The notes under the pieces are model-generated. The model was not told the origin of the DNA and searched no databases. It saw only the letters and a list, made by a program, of their open reading frames with translations. From Agelaius tricolor (lineage: Eukaryota > Chordata > Aves > Passeriformes > Icteridae): 64,000 nt of DNA. Both the position numbers and the translations under genes were made by a program. How positions within the stretch are numbered: position 1 is the first letter of the stretch; every line of letters starts with the position of its first letter. The stretch is taken from NCBI GenBank assembly GCA_023055355.1, contig JALJCS010000022.1:13640501-13704500 (forward strand). The letters are read 5' to 3'. Below, in pieces: positions 52,101 to 58,722 of this stretch.

Positions 52101-54645
52101 AATTCACAGCATGCAAGGAAAGGTGAAGCAGCAAAACTGCCTTGGGTACAGCACAGAGGATGTTGGGTGTGATCACAAACAACAGAATTAGAGAGGGAGG
52201 GGAAGAGGGAAGATGGATCCAATGCCATGAGGAGCTGTGGACAAGGCATAGTCAAAATTTGTTTTGTAAGAGGCCAAACCTCCATTAATCTCAAAAAGCA
52301 TTAACAGTTGGACTCTTAAGTGCTCCCAAGAACTGATTTATTGAGCACACACATCCCACACTGTGGGGTTTATCCTCCCCCAGAATCTGCACAGGCCAGC
52401 TCTGTCTGTCCCCACAGCCTCATGGCTCTGCTGTTTGAGATCAGCCCAAAACCTCCCCTGACTGATCCCCAGCTCCTCTGCTGCTCGCTCTTACTCAGTC
52501 CAAGTGTGGGATCCCAGATCTGGTCCCACCAGCCAGGTCCCACCCCAATCCAGGCACTGGGATCCCAGTCCCGATCCCACCCCAGTCCAGGCACTGGGAT
52601 CCCAGTTCTGGTCCCACCCCAGTCCAGGCACTGGGATCCCAGTCCTGATCCCACCCCAGTCCAGGCACTGGGATCCCAGTCCTGATCCCACCCCAGTCCA
52701 GGCACTGGGATCCCAGTCCTGATCCCACCCCAATCCAGGCACTGGGATCCCAGTTCTGATCCCACCCCAGTCCAGGCACTGGGATCCCAGTTCTGGTCCC
52801 ACCCCAATCCAGGCACTGGGATCCCAGTTCTGGTCCCACCAGCCAGGTCCTGCCCCAATCCAGGGACACAGCTCCTGCCTGCCCACGCTGGTTTCCCTTT
52901 AACTCTGTTTCTTTGGTGCTCTGAGCACTCCTGCTGTGCCCTCCAAGTGCTCCTTTCCCCTCTCAGAACAAATCTCCTTGAGCTGAGCTTTTCTCCTTCC
53001 TGCAGCAAACACTGCCCACCCTCCCTGTCATTGTTCAGGGCATTCGGAGTGGGAACAGGAGGAGAACCCAGACAAATTCAGTGCTGGTGTGGAGTTCAGG
53101 GACAAATGAGAACCCAGACAAATTCAGTGCTGGTGTGGAGTTCAGGGACAAATGAGAACCCAGACAAATTCAGTGCTGGTGTGGAGTTCAGGGACAAATG
53201 AGAACCCAGACAAATTCAGTGCTGGTGTGGAGCTCAGGGACACACTCTTTCCATGGCTGGATTTCCAGGCACACAGCCACGCTGCCCATGAGCTGCTCTT
53301 TGCCACTGTCCTGGAAATCACAGAACCACGGCCTGGTTTGGGTTGGGAGGCACCTTGAAGCCCATCCAGTCCCACCCTTCCACTGTGCCAGGCTGCTCCA
53401 AGTCCTGCCCAAGCTGGCCCTGGAGCCTTGCAGGGCTGGGGCAGCCACAGCTTCCCTGGGGTGGAGGGTCAGGTGGGTTATGGCTGAGCTGATCCCTAGG
53501 AATTCCTGATAAACACCTTTGTTTCCCCAGAACAGGTCTGGGAAGGTGCCCCCAGGACCCTGTGGTGCCCCCAAGGTGACAGTGGCACCCCTCCCTGGCT
53601 GAGTGGCCCCAGGTCAGGCAGGGGAAGCAGCAGCCCAGTGTTGGGGAAGATGGAACAGGAAAGCCTTACAAATATGATTGCCTGGCAAAAGATGTTGAGA
53701 ATATGGAAACTATCAGTGAGATTGAAATTAAAGCAAGCTTTGAGATACCTCAGTTACTGAACAGCAGGAAAACAATGGCATGGCCAGCTGAAGGTGATCC
53801 CCTTTTGATGGAACAACACCCTCTGCTTGCAGACAGGCCCAAGGGTCAGAGCAGACCCTATAGCTTGGCAGAAGGGGCTCAAAGAGGAGTTTGTAGGGTT
53901 TAAAATGTAACCCAGTGTGGTAATGTAATGATTGTCATGGGCTGTTTGTAAATGCTATAGGATTTGTATATTGTAGTAGATTGGTCAGTGAGAATCAGAA
54001 TATTCAGCACAGAAGATGATTTATGGTATTGTAATGGGAATCTTGCTCTCTTACTCTCTTCCCCTCCCATCCTCTCTGCCCCTCTCTTCTCTCAGGCCTG
54101 CTCCAGCTGTGCCTGGCAGCTCCCAGCAGGGCCCTGCACCCAGGCCCTTTGCAATGAACCCCAAATCCCAAAAGGCCCCTGCACCCAGGCCCTTTGCAAT
54201 AAACCCCAAATCCCAAAAGGCCCCTGCACCCAGGCCCTTTGCAATAAACCCCAAATCCCAGCAGGGCCCTGCACCCAGGCCCTTTGCAATAAACCCCAAA
54301 TCCCAAAAGGCCCCTGCACCCAGGCCCTTTGCAATGAACCCCAAGTTCCCAACCTGGCTGCAGAGATCTCTGCTCTCCATCCATCCCCACTGTCCTACCC
54401 CCCATGCTCCTACAGCCCAGAGGATCTGGGGGTCCCAGCCCTGCAGGACAGGGCTCAGCCTGGCTGCAGGGACACAGAGCACGGATCCATGCCCTGCCAG
54501 CCCTGGGGACAGCACCCACCTGCTCGTGCCTGCTCCAGCAGGTTGGTGGCCATCAGGGTGACGGCGGGCGCGGCCAGGGCGGTGACACGGGTGACCTGTG
54601 CTGGCACCAGGGGCCCCAGGGCAGTGTCCAGCCTGGAGGCAGAAC
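31039..54645 (-). CDS. TCERG1L: TCERG1L, partial gene (nine 3' exons, joined)
   Basis: Joined minus-strand CDS: 54645-54520, 49577-49483, 48457-48369, 46856-46702, 41309-41240, 39587-39452, 35649-35560, 33650-33532, 31195-31039 (TAA at 31041-31039). It totals 1037 nt; residue numbers in the exon entries count from the split first codon. All internal introns have GT-AG ends, and phases match at every junction, with split codons rebuilding E43, W104, T156, K179 and R294. Order: linker 1-103, WW domain about 99-132, charged linker 133-208, FF1 about 210-265, FF2 about 275-330, basic C-terminus ending RLRKMR. The family (TCERG1/CA150-like) couples transcription elongation with splicing in the nucleus; WW domains bind proline-rich splicing factors and FF domains bind phosphorylated partners. 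Two FF domains followed by a stop fit TCERG1L, whereas TCERG1 has six. The 5' exons are outside the window or not recognised. The gene identity is from recognition, not alignment. Confidence 0.93.
31700..32082 (+). mobile_element. Solo LTR, family L1 (copy 3)
   Basis: Full-length copy with TGTCACACAC start and ACTGTCACA end, in the last TCERG1L intron. No clean target duplication seen. Confidence 0.8.
33000..33085 (-). mobile_element. CR1 LINE fragment
   Basis: TTTGGGTTGGGAGGAATCTC then CCATGGGCAGGGACAC, in the last TCERG1L intron. Confidence 0.65.
33532..33650 (-). CDS. TCERG1L: TCERG1L exon (end of FF1, start of FF2)
   Basis: 119 nt, phase 0 to phase 2. The acceptor is CCCTGGCCAG|ATT and the donor is AAG|GTGGGT at 33532/33531. 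It encodes [20 protein letters not shown] then [20 protein letters not shown]256/F259 close FF1; the charged [10 protein letters not shown] helix links to FF2, which begins near L275 with F282 as its first conserved phenylalanine. The last two bases AG join G of the terminal exon to give Arg. Confidence 0.97.
33651..35100 (-). other. TCERG1L: TCERG1L intron, 5'-array-free part
   Basis: Contains the 34612-34765 minisatellite and short repeats of CCCCACAGAGTTCAGCTC near 34900; nothing else recognised. Confidence 0.55.
34612..34765. repeat. Minisatellite, CCCATTCCCAGGT units
   Basis: About ten 13-16-bp units of CCCCATTCCCAGGTT inside a TCERG1L intron. Confidence 0.88.
35101..35560 (-). repeat. 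20-bp tandem array of 5' splice-site copies
   Basis: About 23 units of roughly 20 bp, each reading (minus strand) CCCAG|GTGAGTGCCC or a near variant. The unit at the 35560 end is the real TCERG1L donor. Variants include one GTGAATG, one AAGTGAGTG and one unit with CCGGTGAGTG; most keep CAG|GTGAGT. Confidence 0.95.
35560..35649 (-). CDS. TCERG1L: TCERG1L exon (FF1 core)
   Basis: 90 nt, phase 0 to phase 0, 30 codons: [20 protein letters not shown] then [10 protein letters not shown]. The acceptor is TGTGCCCAG|GTG and the donor is CAG|GTGAGT, a perfect consensus, at 35560/35559. It carries the FF1 core: conserved Trp W231, the DPRY motif (241-244) and the EER helix. Immediately downstream in the transcript the intron begins with an array of copies of this same donor (35101-35560). 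Confidence 0.97.
35761..36293 (+). mobile_element. Solo LTR, family L1 (copy 4), with nested insertion
   Basis: TGTCACAGAC start and ACGGTCACA end; flanks GCCCT/GCCCC may be a 5-bp target duplication with one change. Interrupted by a 145-bp element at 35944-36088. Confidence 0.82.
35944..36088. mobile_element. 145-bp terminal-inverted-repeat element
   Basis: Perfect terminal inverted repeats of 27 bp (beginning TGTTTTGTGGAGATAGCC and ending with its complement), extended imperfectly to about 46 bp. Flanks CTCG/CTTG look like a 4-bp target duplication inside the host LTR. A second palindrome, TGTGGAGATTCTGATCTCCA, lies internally. No coding capacity. Confidence 0.82.
36540..36650 (-). mobile_element. 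CR1 LINE fragment
   Basis: GGGCTGGAAGGGACCTCAGA, the inverted CR1 3' end. Confidence 0.65.
36860..37475. repeat. 42-bp tandem array
   Basis: About 14 units built on CAGGCTGCCTTTGGGATCTG and CCTTTGGGATCCCCAAAGC, some with AATTGGAAAATCC. Frames stay open on both strands because 42 is a multiple of three. Confidence 0.9.
37476..38934 (-). other. TCERG1L: TCERG1L intron, unique part
   Basis: Mostly unique-looking, partly AT-rich sequence without recognised elements. Confidence 0.5.
38935..39165 (+). mobile_element. CR1 LINE tail
   Basis: GGGAATTGTTCCCTGGCAGG through CCATGGCAGGGTGGCACTGG, about 290 bp downstream of the FF1-start exon in transcript order. Confidence 0.75.
39452..39587 (-). CDS. 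TCERG1L: TCERG1L exon (start of FF1)
   Basis: 136 nt, phase 2 to phase 0. The acceptor TTTTCCTGTCCAG|AACAG is chosen because it is the only nearby AG giving the phase needed after the exon at 41240-41309 (AA + A = Lys). It encodes [20 protein letters not shown], then [20 protein letters not shown], then LLERG. The donor is GGG|GTAAGG at 39452/39451. F216 in [10 protein letters not shown] is the first conserved phenylalanine of FF1. The acceptor and the first 14 exonic bases are the same sequence that is repeated 11 more times in the upstream intron. Confidence 0.93.
39588..40075 (-). repeat. 41-bp tandem array of 3' splice-site copies
   Basis: Eleven units of about 36-42 bp directly upstream of the exon at 39452-39587. 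Each unit (minus strand) has a TG-rich run, a C/T tract ending in CAG, then AACAGAGCAGTGCC, or the shorter AACAGGAGTGCC. The real acceptor and the first 14 exon bases form the twelfth unit. Confidence 0.95.
40375..40787 (-). mobile_element. Young LTR-like element, copy C (truncated)
   Basis: Begins TGATGCCTCAGG on the plus strand and diverges from copy B after CCCTGCTTTA near 40787. Located in the TCERG1L intron between the 41240 and 39452 exons. Confidence 0.72.
41240..41309 (-). CDS. TCERG1L: TCERG1L exon (acidic/KR linker)
   Basis: 70 nt, phase 1 to phase 2. It encodes [21 protein letters not shown] then RN. The donor is TAA|GTGAGTT at 41240/41239. The acceptor reads TTTTCAGCAG: using the first AG (exon from 41309) gives Thr-Asp-Lys, using the second (exon from 41306) gives Asn-Lys, a NAGNAG tandem acceptor. 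The acidic ENDD stretch followed by KTKRN fits the linker between WW and FF1 in this family. The exon is too short to identify alone; identity rests on phase agreement on both sides and the linker motif. Confidence 0.88.
41860..41920. repeat. 20-bp repeat, ACAAATCCTGAATTCTGAG
   Basis: Three units of ACAAATCCTGAATTCTGA with small variants, in a TCERG1L intron. Confidence 0.85.
42150..42220 (+). mobile_element. CR1 LINE 3' end, diverged
   Basis: TGCCCAAGGCCAGGCTGCAA followed by a CCCAACCATCCCACGATTTG end. Confidence 0.5.
43295..44315 (+). repeat. 1.0-kb G-rich 20-bp array (G-quadruplex-prone)
   Basis: About 50 units of roughly 20 bp, GGGGTTTGCAGGGGTTCTTT with variants (TTATAGCAGTTATTT, TTAATTA). 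Runs of four G spaced by 6 bases meet the usual G-quadruplex pattern on the plus strand, which is the template strand of TCERG1L here. Confidence 0.93.
44790..46385. repeat. 1.6-kb array of 39- and 45-bp units
   Basis: About 38 units with core GGGAGCAGGCAGTGATG, alternating between a 39-bp form and a 45-bp form with an extra CATCCC. Both lengths are multiples of three and stop-free in all three minus-strand frames, so three overlapping frames of 607, 677 and 418 codons arise. These are repeat products inside a TCERG1L intron, not supported genes. Confidence 0.93.
46702..46856 (-). CDS. TCERG1L: TCERG1L exon (WW domain core)
   Basis: 155 nt, phase 2 to phase 1. The acceptor is GAGCAG|GTGTGT and the donor is CAA|GTAACC at 46702/46701, the weakest donor of the set. 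It encodes [20 protein letters not shown], then VWERPLDL, then [22 protein letters not shown] hallmarks are present: first Trp W104, an aromatic triad FFF (115-117) followed by NP, second Trp W126 and Pro P129; the W-W spacing is 22. FFF in place of the usual YYY/FFY keeps the aromatic face. The DPPHKRKLE tail is family-typical. A 0.6-kb minisatellite begins about 70 bp upstream of the acceptor. Confidence 0.96.
46925..47565 (-). repeat. Minisatellite upstream of the WW-exon acceptor
   Basis: About 640 bp of short alternating units reading (minus strand) CCCAGGTGTGTCC and CCCAGGTCTGTCC. It lies in the intron about 70 bp upstream of the WW-exon acceptor, whose junction is CAG|GTGTGT. Confidence 0.9.
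47566..48368 (-). other. TCERG1L: TCERG1L intron before the WW exon
   Basis: CATGCCCATGCCAATCCCTG units repeat at 47610-47740; the (GACA)n run follows. No further exon. Confidence 0.55.
48059..48087. repeat. (GACA)n microsatellite
   Basis: CACACAGACAGACAGACAGA run in the TCERG1L intron upstream of the WW exon. Confidence 0.85.
48369..48457 (-). CDS. TCERG1L: TCERG1L exon (start of WW domain)
   Basis: 89 nt, phase 0 to phase 2. The acceptor is GTGTGTCCCCAG|GAT and the donor is GTG|GTGAGG at 48369/48368. It encodes [20 protein letters not shown] then ASAPVPGSP. The last two bases, TG, join G of the next exon to form the first conserved tryptophan of the WW domain (W104). The NKPVA..PVPG motif before that tryptophan is characteristic of the TCERG1/TCERG1L family. 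Confidence 0.92.
48850..49300 (+). mobile_element. CR1 LINE 3' region, long copy
   Basis: Plus-oriented partner of 2270-2830; includes AGGGACTGGGGACAAGGATG and CCATGGCAGGGGTGGAATGG. It lies in the intron between the exons at 48369 and 49483. Confidence 0.75.
49483..49577 (-). CDS. TCERG1L: TCERG1L exon (linker)
   Basis: 95 nt, phase 1 to phase 0. The acceptor is CTCCCTCCCAG|AG and the donor is AAG|GTGTGT at 49483/49482. It encodes [20 protein letters not shown] then [12 protein letters not shown]. The segment is polar and basic, with no folded domain visible. The 79-bp tandem array at 49585-49905 begins about 8 bp upstream of the exon and repeats the polypyrimidine tract of this acceptor (see findings). 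Confidence 0.85.
49585..49905 (-). repeat. 79-bp tandem array abutting an exon acceptor
   Basis: Four units of 79-80 bp starting about 8 bp upstream of the exon at 49483-49577. Each repeats the tract GCTCCTCTCC found in the real acceptor and is followed by an AG (GGACAG or GGGCAG). Confidence 0.92.
50012..50112. repeat. GGGATAAGGGGATGGGATG repeat
   Basis: Short G/A-rich units of GGGATGATGGGATAAG, five to six copies. Confidence 0.85.
50655..50740. repeat. 27-bp repeat, GAATTTCACCCCTGTGAAAT
   Basis: Three units; each holds a small palindrome (ATTTCA...TGAAAT). Confidence 0.85.
50805..51000 (-). mobile_element. CR1 LINE tail
   Basis: GGTTTGGGTTGGGAGGGACC, CCATGGCAGGGACAGCTCCC and GCTCTGGGCACCTGTGCCAG. 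Confidence 0.75.
51240..51395. repeat. Polypyrimidine 27-bp array
   Basis: About five units of CTCCCTCTCCTTTCCCTCCC plus ATGAGTT or a variant. Almost pure pyrimidine on the plus strand and pure purine on the minus strand. Confidence 0.88.
51396..53051 (-). other. TCERG1L: TCERG1L intron
   Basis: Apart from the 37-bp array, no element recognised. TGTGGGGTTTATCCTCCCCC near 52360 recurs near 54695, a possible dispersed repeat pair. Confidence 0.5.
52535..52855. repeat. 37-bp tandem array
   Basis: About 8.5 units of CCAGGCACTGGGATCCCAGT plus CCTGATCCCACCCCAGT. Each has the palindrome CTGGGATCCCAG. Frames are open on both strands because of the repeat. Confidence 0.92.
53052..53240. repeat. 46-bp tandem repeat, four units
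   Basis: Nearly perfect units beginning GAGAACCCAGACAAATTCAG and ending TTCAGGGACAAAT. Confidence 0.93.
53315..53460 (-). mobile_element. CR1 LINE fragment
   Basis: CTGGTTTGGGTTGGGAGGCA and CCAGGCTGCTCCAAGTCCTG. Confidence 0.65.
53639..54414 (+). mobile_element. Solo LTR (class II-like) with 6-bp target duplication
   Basis: 776 bp from TGTTGGGG to CTCCTACA, flanked on both sides by GCCCAG (53633-53638 and 54415-54420). A 6-bp duplication fits an ERVK-type integration. Positions 54124-54345 hold five 45-bp units, three with AATAAA and two with AATGAA. It lies in the TCERG1L intron next to the exon at 54520. Confidence 0.85.
54520..54645 (-). CDS. TCERG1L: TCERG1L exon (linker, most 5' exon found)
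   Basis: 126 nt. The acceptor is a T/C-rich tract ending in CACAG just upstream of 54645; the donor is CAG|GTGGGT at 54520/54519. It starts and ends in phase 1 and encodes [20 protein letters not shown] followed by an Ala/Thr/Leu-rich stretch with NLLEQARA at its end. The final G joins AG of the next exon to make Glu. There is no recognisable domain; it is an alanine-rich linker ahead of the WW domain. The call rests on open frame, good splice sites and exact phase agreement with the next exon. The preceding exon must end in phase 1 and was not found upstream within the window. Confidence 0.8.
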
Positions 54646-55879
54646 CTGTGAGCAGAGCACAAGGGAAGGATTGGTTACCTACACACACCCCACACTGTGG
54701 GGTTTATCCTCCCCCAGAATCTCCACAGGCCGGCTCTGTCTGTCCCCACTACCTCGTGGCTCATCAGAGATCATCTCAGAGTTTGAGATCAGCCCAAAAC
54801 CTCCCCTGGCTGATGCCCAGCTCCGGGGGGATTTGCCCTGGTAAACAACAATTCCCTTTCAAACCCTCAGCGGTCGTGCCCAGCCCTTGGCCCTCGAGGC
54901 CGTGGCAGTGCTGAGCACGGGGCTGCACTGGGGGATCTCAGGGAGCTTTTCCAGCCTCAGTGATTCAGGGAATTCATCTGCTGAGCACATCTCCTGCCCC
55001 CACTGCGGGGTTAAAACAAGGTTTGCGCTCAGCTCGATTCCTGGCCACAATGCCCACGGATCTTCAGCCAGTGAAAGGCACCAGAAATTTAAAATTAATG
55101 AAAATGCTGCCCTCAAAGTAAGAATTTGCCAGGATAGATCGATGCCCTCCCAGCAGGTCACAGCAAGATCAGTGTTCTCATTTTAAATAACACTCCTCTG
55201 GTTTCCACTGTTACTCATCACAACTTCTTGGTGTCCCACTCTATCCACGGGAAATTATTTTGCCAATACTTTAAAAGTGCAGCTTTATCCAGGGCTTCAC
55301 AGTCTGCTGGGACAAGGCCCAAAGCAGAAGCTGTGATTTGCTCATGTGCATTATTCATGAGGAAGCAGTGGTGCTGCTGCTAGAAGCAGGCCAGTTAATC
55401 CAGGCTCTCAGTCCTGCAGCAGAACTCCTGCCTGCTGCCACACCTGAGGTGTGCTCCAACCTGGAGCACTCATTCCCAATGATCTGGGAAGTTCTCCAGG
55501 AGCTGAGCCACACAAGAGCCACCCAAGCCCACCTCCTGCCAGGGTAAAGCCAGGTGTCCCAGCAGCAGTGCCCATGCCCCATTTCCCAGCCAGCACTGCT
55601 AGTGCCATTTGTTGTAAATTCATGGCTGTACATCCCATCCCTGCTTGAAGGCAGACTGGGAACACCACAATTCCCAGCACAGCCCAAGCTGCAGCATTTC
55701 CTGCAGGGTTATCAGACAGCTCCCATCCCGACTTCTGCACGTCCTGGAATAGGATGGGTCACTTCTGAAACCTTCACTGCGTTACAAAAGCCCACTCACA
55801 CACTCTGAATGCCCTCATGGCTCCGTGTCCCTGCATTTCCAGGAGCCACAGCACAATATTCCAACACAGAGCATGGAAT
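54646..55879 (-). other. Sequence upstream of the most 5' exon found
   Basis: Probably TCERG1L intron. No further exon with a phase-1 donor and family sequence was found. Confidence 0.45.
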
Positions 55880-55981
55880 CCCAGCCTGGTGTGGGCTGGA
55901 AGGGACCTTAAATCCCACCCAGTGCCACCCCTGCCATGGCAGGGACACCTTCCCCTGTCCCAGGTGCTCCAAGCCCTGTCC
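55880..55981 (-). mobile_element. CR1 LINE tail cut by an LTR
   Basis: GTGGGCTGGAAGGGACCTTA and CCATGGCAGGGACACCTTCC; it stops exactly where the LTR at 55982 begins. Confidence 0.7.
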
Positions 55982-56366
55982 TGTCACAGACATCTTTCAT
56001 GGAAAATCCTTTCCTTAGGATCTTTCCTCCTGAGAAGCTGAGAGGCCTCAGGAACAAAATGTACCCAATGGTTATCTGCTGCTGTGGGATGCAACAGGTG
56101 CATCTGGGATTGGGCTCATGTGCTTGTTTCTAATTCATGGCCAATCACAGCCCAGCTGGCTCGGACTCTCTGTCCCAGACACAAACCTTTGTGATCATTT
56201 TTTCTTTTTCTATTCTTAGCTAGCCTTCTGATGAAATCCTTTCTTCTATTCTTTTAGTATAGTTTTAATGTAATATATATCATAAAATAATAAATCAGCC
56301 TTGTGAAACATGGAGTCAGATCCTGGTCTCTCTCCCCATCCTCAGACCCCTGTGAACACGGTCACA
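55982..56366 (+). mobile_element. Solo LTR, family L1 (copy 5)
   Basis: Full-length copy with TGTCACAGAC start and ACGGTCACA end, inserted at the edge of a CR1 tail. Confidence 0.82.
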
Positions 56367-57169
56367 CCATCCTTGGGTTCTGTGAGTTCTCTGCAGCCAA
56401 AACTGGAATGATTTCCATAACTTGCATAATTATCCCTGCAATTGCACCCTGCACTGGAGACGAGCTCTGCTCATTCCCCACCTCGGCTTCTGCCACCTCT
56501 CAAACGTGCCGTGCCATTCTATAATTTCAGCTGCTTCTTTATGCTGATTTATTACCCCATCCAGGAACAATATCAGTGCATCTTCTGATGCGATGGAAGC
56601 AATTATCCCACGGCTTCCATCCGCACCAGAGTCAAGTACATATAAATATATATTTATATACACATATATATGCATTTCATACATGCAGATGGGGTTCAAC
56701 TGCTTATTTTAATTATAACTGCTGCTCAAATAAGCTGGAATGATTTAAGGCAATCTTAACCTTTAAGGAATAAATATTTATGCTTTGGAGCTCTTTGTGC
56801 TTATGAAGAGCAGCCTTTGCAATGGATGGCTTCGGAATACAAACACAGCCTGGATGGAGTTGAATGTCACGGTGCAATATCAGCCTCTGCTCTGAACTGA
56901 ACATAACCTGGGCTGGAATTACACCTGAATGTGAACCCACACTCTGCTGCTTTGTGATTAAATTCAGGCCAATTCTACTCTAAAACAATGCTGAGGAGGG
57001 GGAGGGAGGAGGGCAGTGCTGTTCCCTGTGAAGTTCTGGGTGCTGGCGGGGCCAGGGCAGGCTGATGAGCCATCGGTGCCTCTGGAGAACATCTGCACCT
57101 TCCTGGGATCCTTTCAGCCATTTCCAGCATCTTCCAACACAGCCACACAAGGCAGAGGGCAAGGAGGTG
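56367..57169. other. AT-rich unique sequence
   Basis: 56540-56960 is AT-rich and repeat-poor with a TATA/CATA run at 56638-56672; no gene. Confidence 0.45.
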
Positions 57170-57335
57170 ACAGGGACAAGGTGAGCAGGGACAGGAGGAG
57201 GTGACAGGGACAAGGTGAGCAGGGACAGGAGGAAGGGACAGGGACAAGGTGAGCAGGGACAGGAGGCGGTGAGAGAGACAGAGAAAAGATGAGCAGGGAC
57301 AGGGACAAGGTGAGCAGGGACAGGAGGAGGTGGGG
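57170..57335. repeat. 33-bp repeat, GACAGGGACAAGGTGAGCAG
   Basis: Four to five imperfect purine-rich units of GGGACAAGGTGAGCAGGGAC plus AGGAGG. Confidence 0.85.
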
Positions 57336-57401
57336 AGGAGAGGAGGCTGCTCCATGCCCAACACAGATTTATATCCCCTGGTCTCTCTGGTGCCTGCCCC
57401 A

Positions 57402-58010
57402 TTCCCCAGCCCCTCCCTGGCCATGCTGGCACTGAGCTGCAGCAGTGAGGAGTCAGAGATTCAGTGCTGGGCACTGCTGCAGCTATGACATTTTATGGAA
57501 AATCCTTTCCTTAGGATTTTTGCTCCTGAGAGGCCTCAGGAACAGAATGTACCCAATGGTTATCTGCTGCTGTGGGATGCAACAGGTGCATCTGGGATTG
57601 GGCTCATGGGCTTGTTTCTAATTCATGGCCAATCACAGCCCAGCTGGCTCGGACTGTCTCGGTCAGTCACAAACCTTTGCTATCATTCTTTCCTATTCTA
57701 TTCTTAGCCAGCCTTCTGATGAAATCCTTTCTTCTATTCTTTTAGTATAGTTTTAATGTAATATATATCATAAAACAATAAATCAACTTTGTGAAACATG
57801 GAGTCAGATCCTGGTCTCTTCCCTCATCCTGGGACCCCTGTGAGCACCATCACACACTGCCCCAGCCCCTCCTGGCACTGAGCTGCAGCTGTGAGGTGTC
57901 AGAAACTGGGAGCTGGGCCCTGCCCCAGCCCCTCGTGGCACTGAGCTGCAGCTGTGATGTGGCTGAGCTCGGTGCTGGGCCCTGCCCCAGCCCGTGGGAT
58001 GTGAGCAGTG
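57402..58010. repeat. Tandem repeat interrupted by a solo LTR
   Basis: Units of about 65 bp with CTGGCACTGAGCTGCAGC: one at 57402-57484 and two at 57855-58010, separated by the LTR at 57485-57854. Confidence 0.75.
57485..57854 (+). mobile_element. Solo LTR, family L1 (copy 6)
   Basis: Starts TGACATTTTATGG (about seven bases deleted relative to the other copies) and ends CCATCACA. It splits a tandem array. Confidence 0.8.
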
Positions 58011-58206
58011 CCTGCAGTTGCCAGCTCTGCGTGGGCAGCTCCAGGAGGCAGCTGCAGGAGCCAGCGTGCCCTGCTGGTGCTGCAGGCAGAGCTCAGCTCC
58101 TCAGAGCCAGCAGTGCCAGCATTTCCCAGTGCCCTCGCTGCTGCTGCTGCCCCTGCAGGGCCCCCGCGGGACCTGGGCTTGGCAATAAATCACTCAAACC
58201 CGAATT

Positions 58207-58276
58207 AACTCCAATAGTTTGTAAAAACATTGGTCTGGTAGGCCAAAGATTGAAGACTAAACCCCTTCTTAGAGTT
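58207..58276 (+). pseudogene. Mitochondrial tRNA-Thr pseudogene
   Basis: 70 nt with the acceptor stem AACTC...GAGTT and anticodon arm TTGGTCTGGTAGGCCAA. The anticodon loop reads CTGGTAG where the functional gene has CTTGTAA, so it has decayed. Confidence 0.8.
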
Positions 58277-58288
58277 ACCCCCCCATCC

Positions 58289-58643
58289 TGTTGTTGTTCT
58301 ATTTCTCTAGAGTCCCATAATGCTGTTATCAGATTTCTAATGTCCATACTTCCTTGGTGTGCTCATATGGCTGCAGATCTTCACAGCACAGACTCCTTCC
58401 TCTGCATGCTGTTCTCTCTCAGTTCAGGGCTCTTTTAAGGCTCTCTTTGACTGGTTAATTTGCTTTCTTTTATTTTAGTTATTTTTATCAGTTACAGCTG
58501 CAGTTCAATTAAAGACATTGCAGCTGCAGCTTATCAAAAACAACTAAAACTTCTTAAAACAAAGCTTCTATACAGATATTTAAATACAACACATACATTT
58601 TACTAAAACTCAAAAACCACCTCTACTATACACCTTTGCTATA
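58289..58643. mobile_element. 355-bp insertion inside a NUMT
   Basis: Non-mitochondrial sequence from TGTTGTTGTTC to CTTTGCTATA, flanked by CCATCC on both sides (58283-58288 and 58644-58649), so a 6-bp target duplication. Probably LTR-type, but the end is not CA; family not recognised. Confidence 0.7.
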
Positions 58644-58652
58644 CCATCCTAT

Positions 58653-58722
58653 CTTGGGAAGAAAGGACTCAAACCCTCCTCTGCAGCTCCCAAAGCTGGC
58701 GTTTTTAACTGAATGAGAGAAG
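58653..58722 (-). pseudogene. Mitochondrial tRNA-Pro pseudogene
   Basis: Plus strand reads AGAAAGGACTCAAACC and CTCCCAAAGCTGG, i.e. anticodon TGG on the minus strand; the right end of the acceptor stem is diverged. Confidence 0.78.

Larger units (their letters stand above)
58186..58722. pseudogene. NUMT: mitochondrial tRNA-Thr/tRNA-Pro segment
   Basis: Nuclear copy of the mitochondrial region after cytochrome b: possible cytb end (58186-58206), tRNA-Thr, a C-run spacer, then tRNA-Pro on the opposite strand, split by a later 355-bp insertion. The gene order matches bird mitochondrial DNA, and the tRNA-Thr sequence resembles songbird versions. Confidence 0.82.

Noticed and set aside
58289..58643. 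Mitochondrial control region between the two tRNA pseudogenes
   Set aside because: It lacks the conserved blocks expected of a bird control region and is bounded by a 6-bp direct repeat, which fits a nuclear insertion better.
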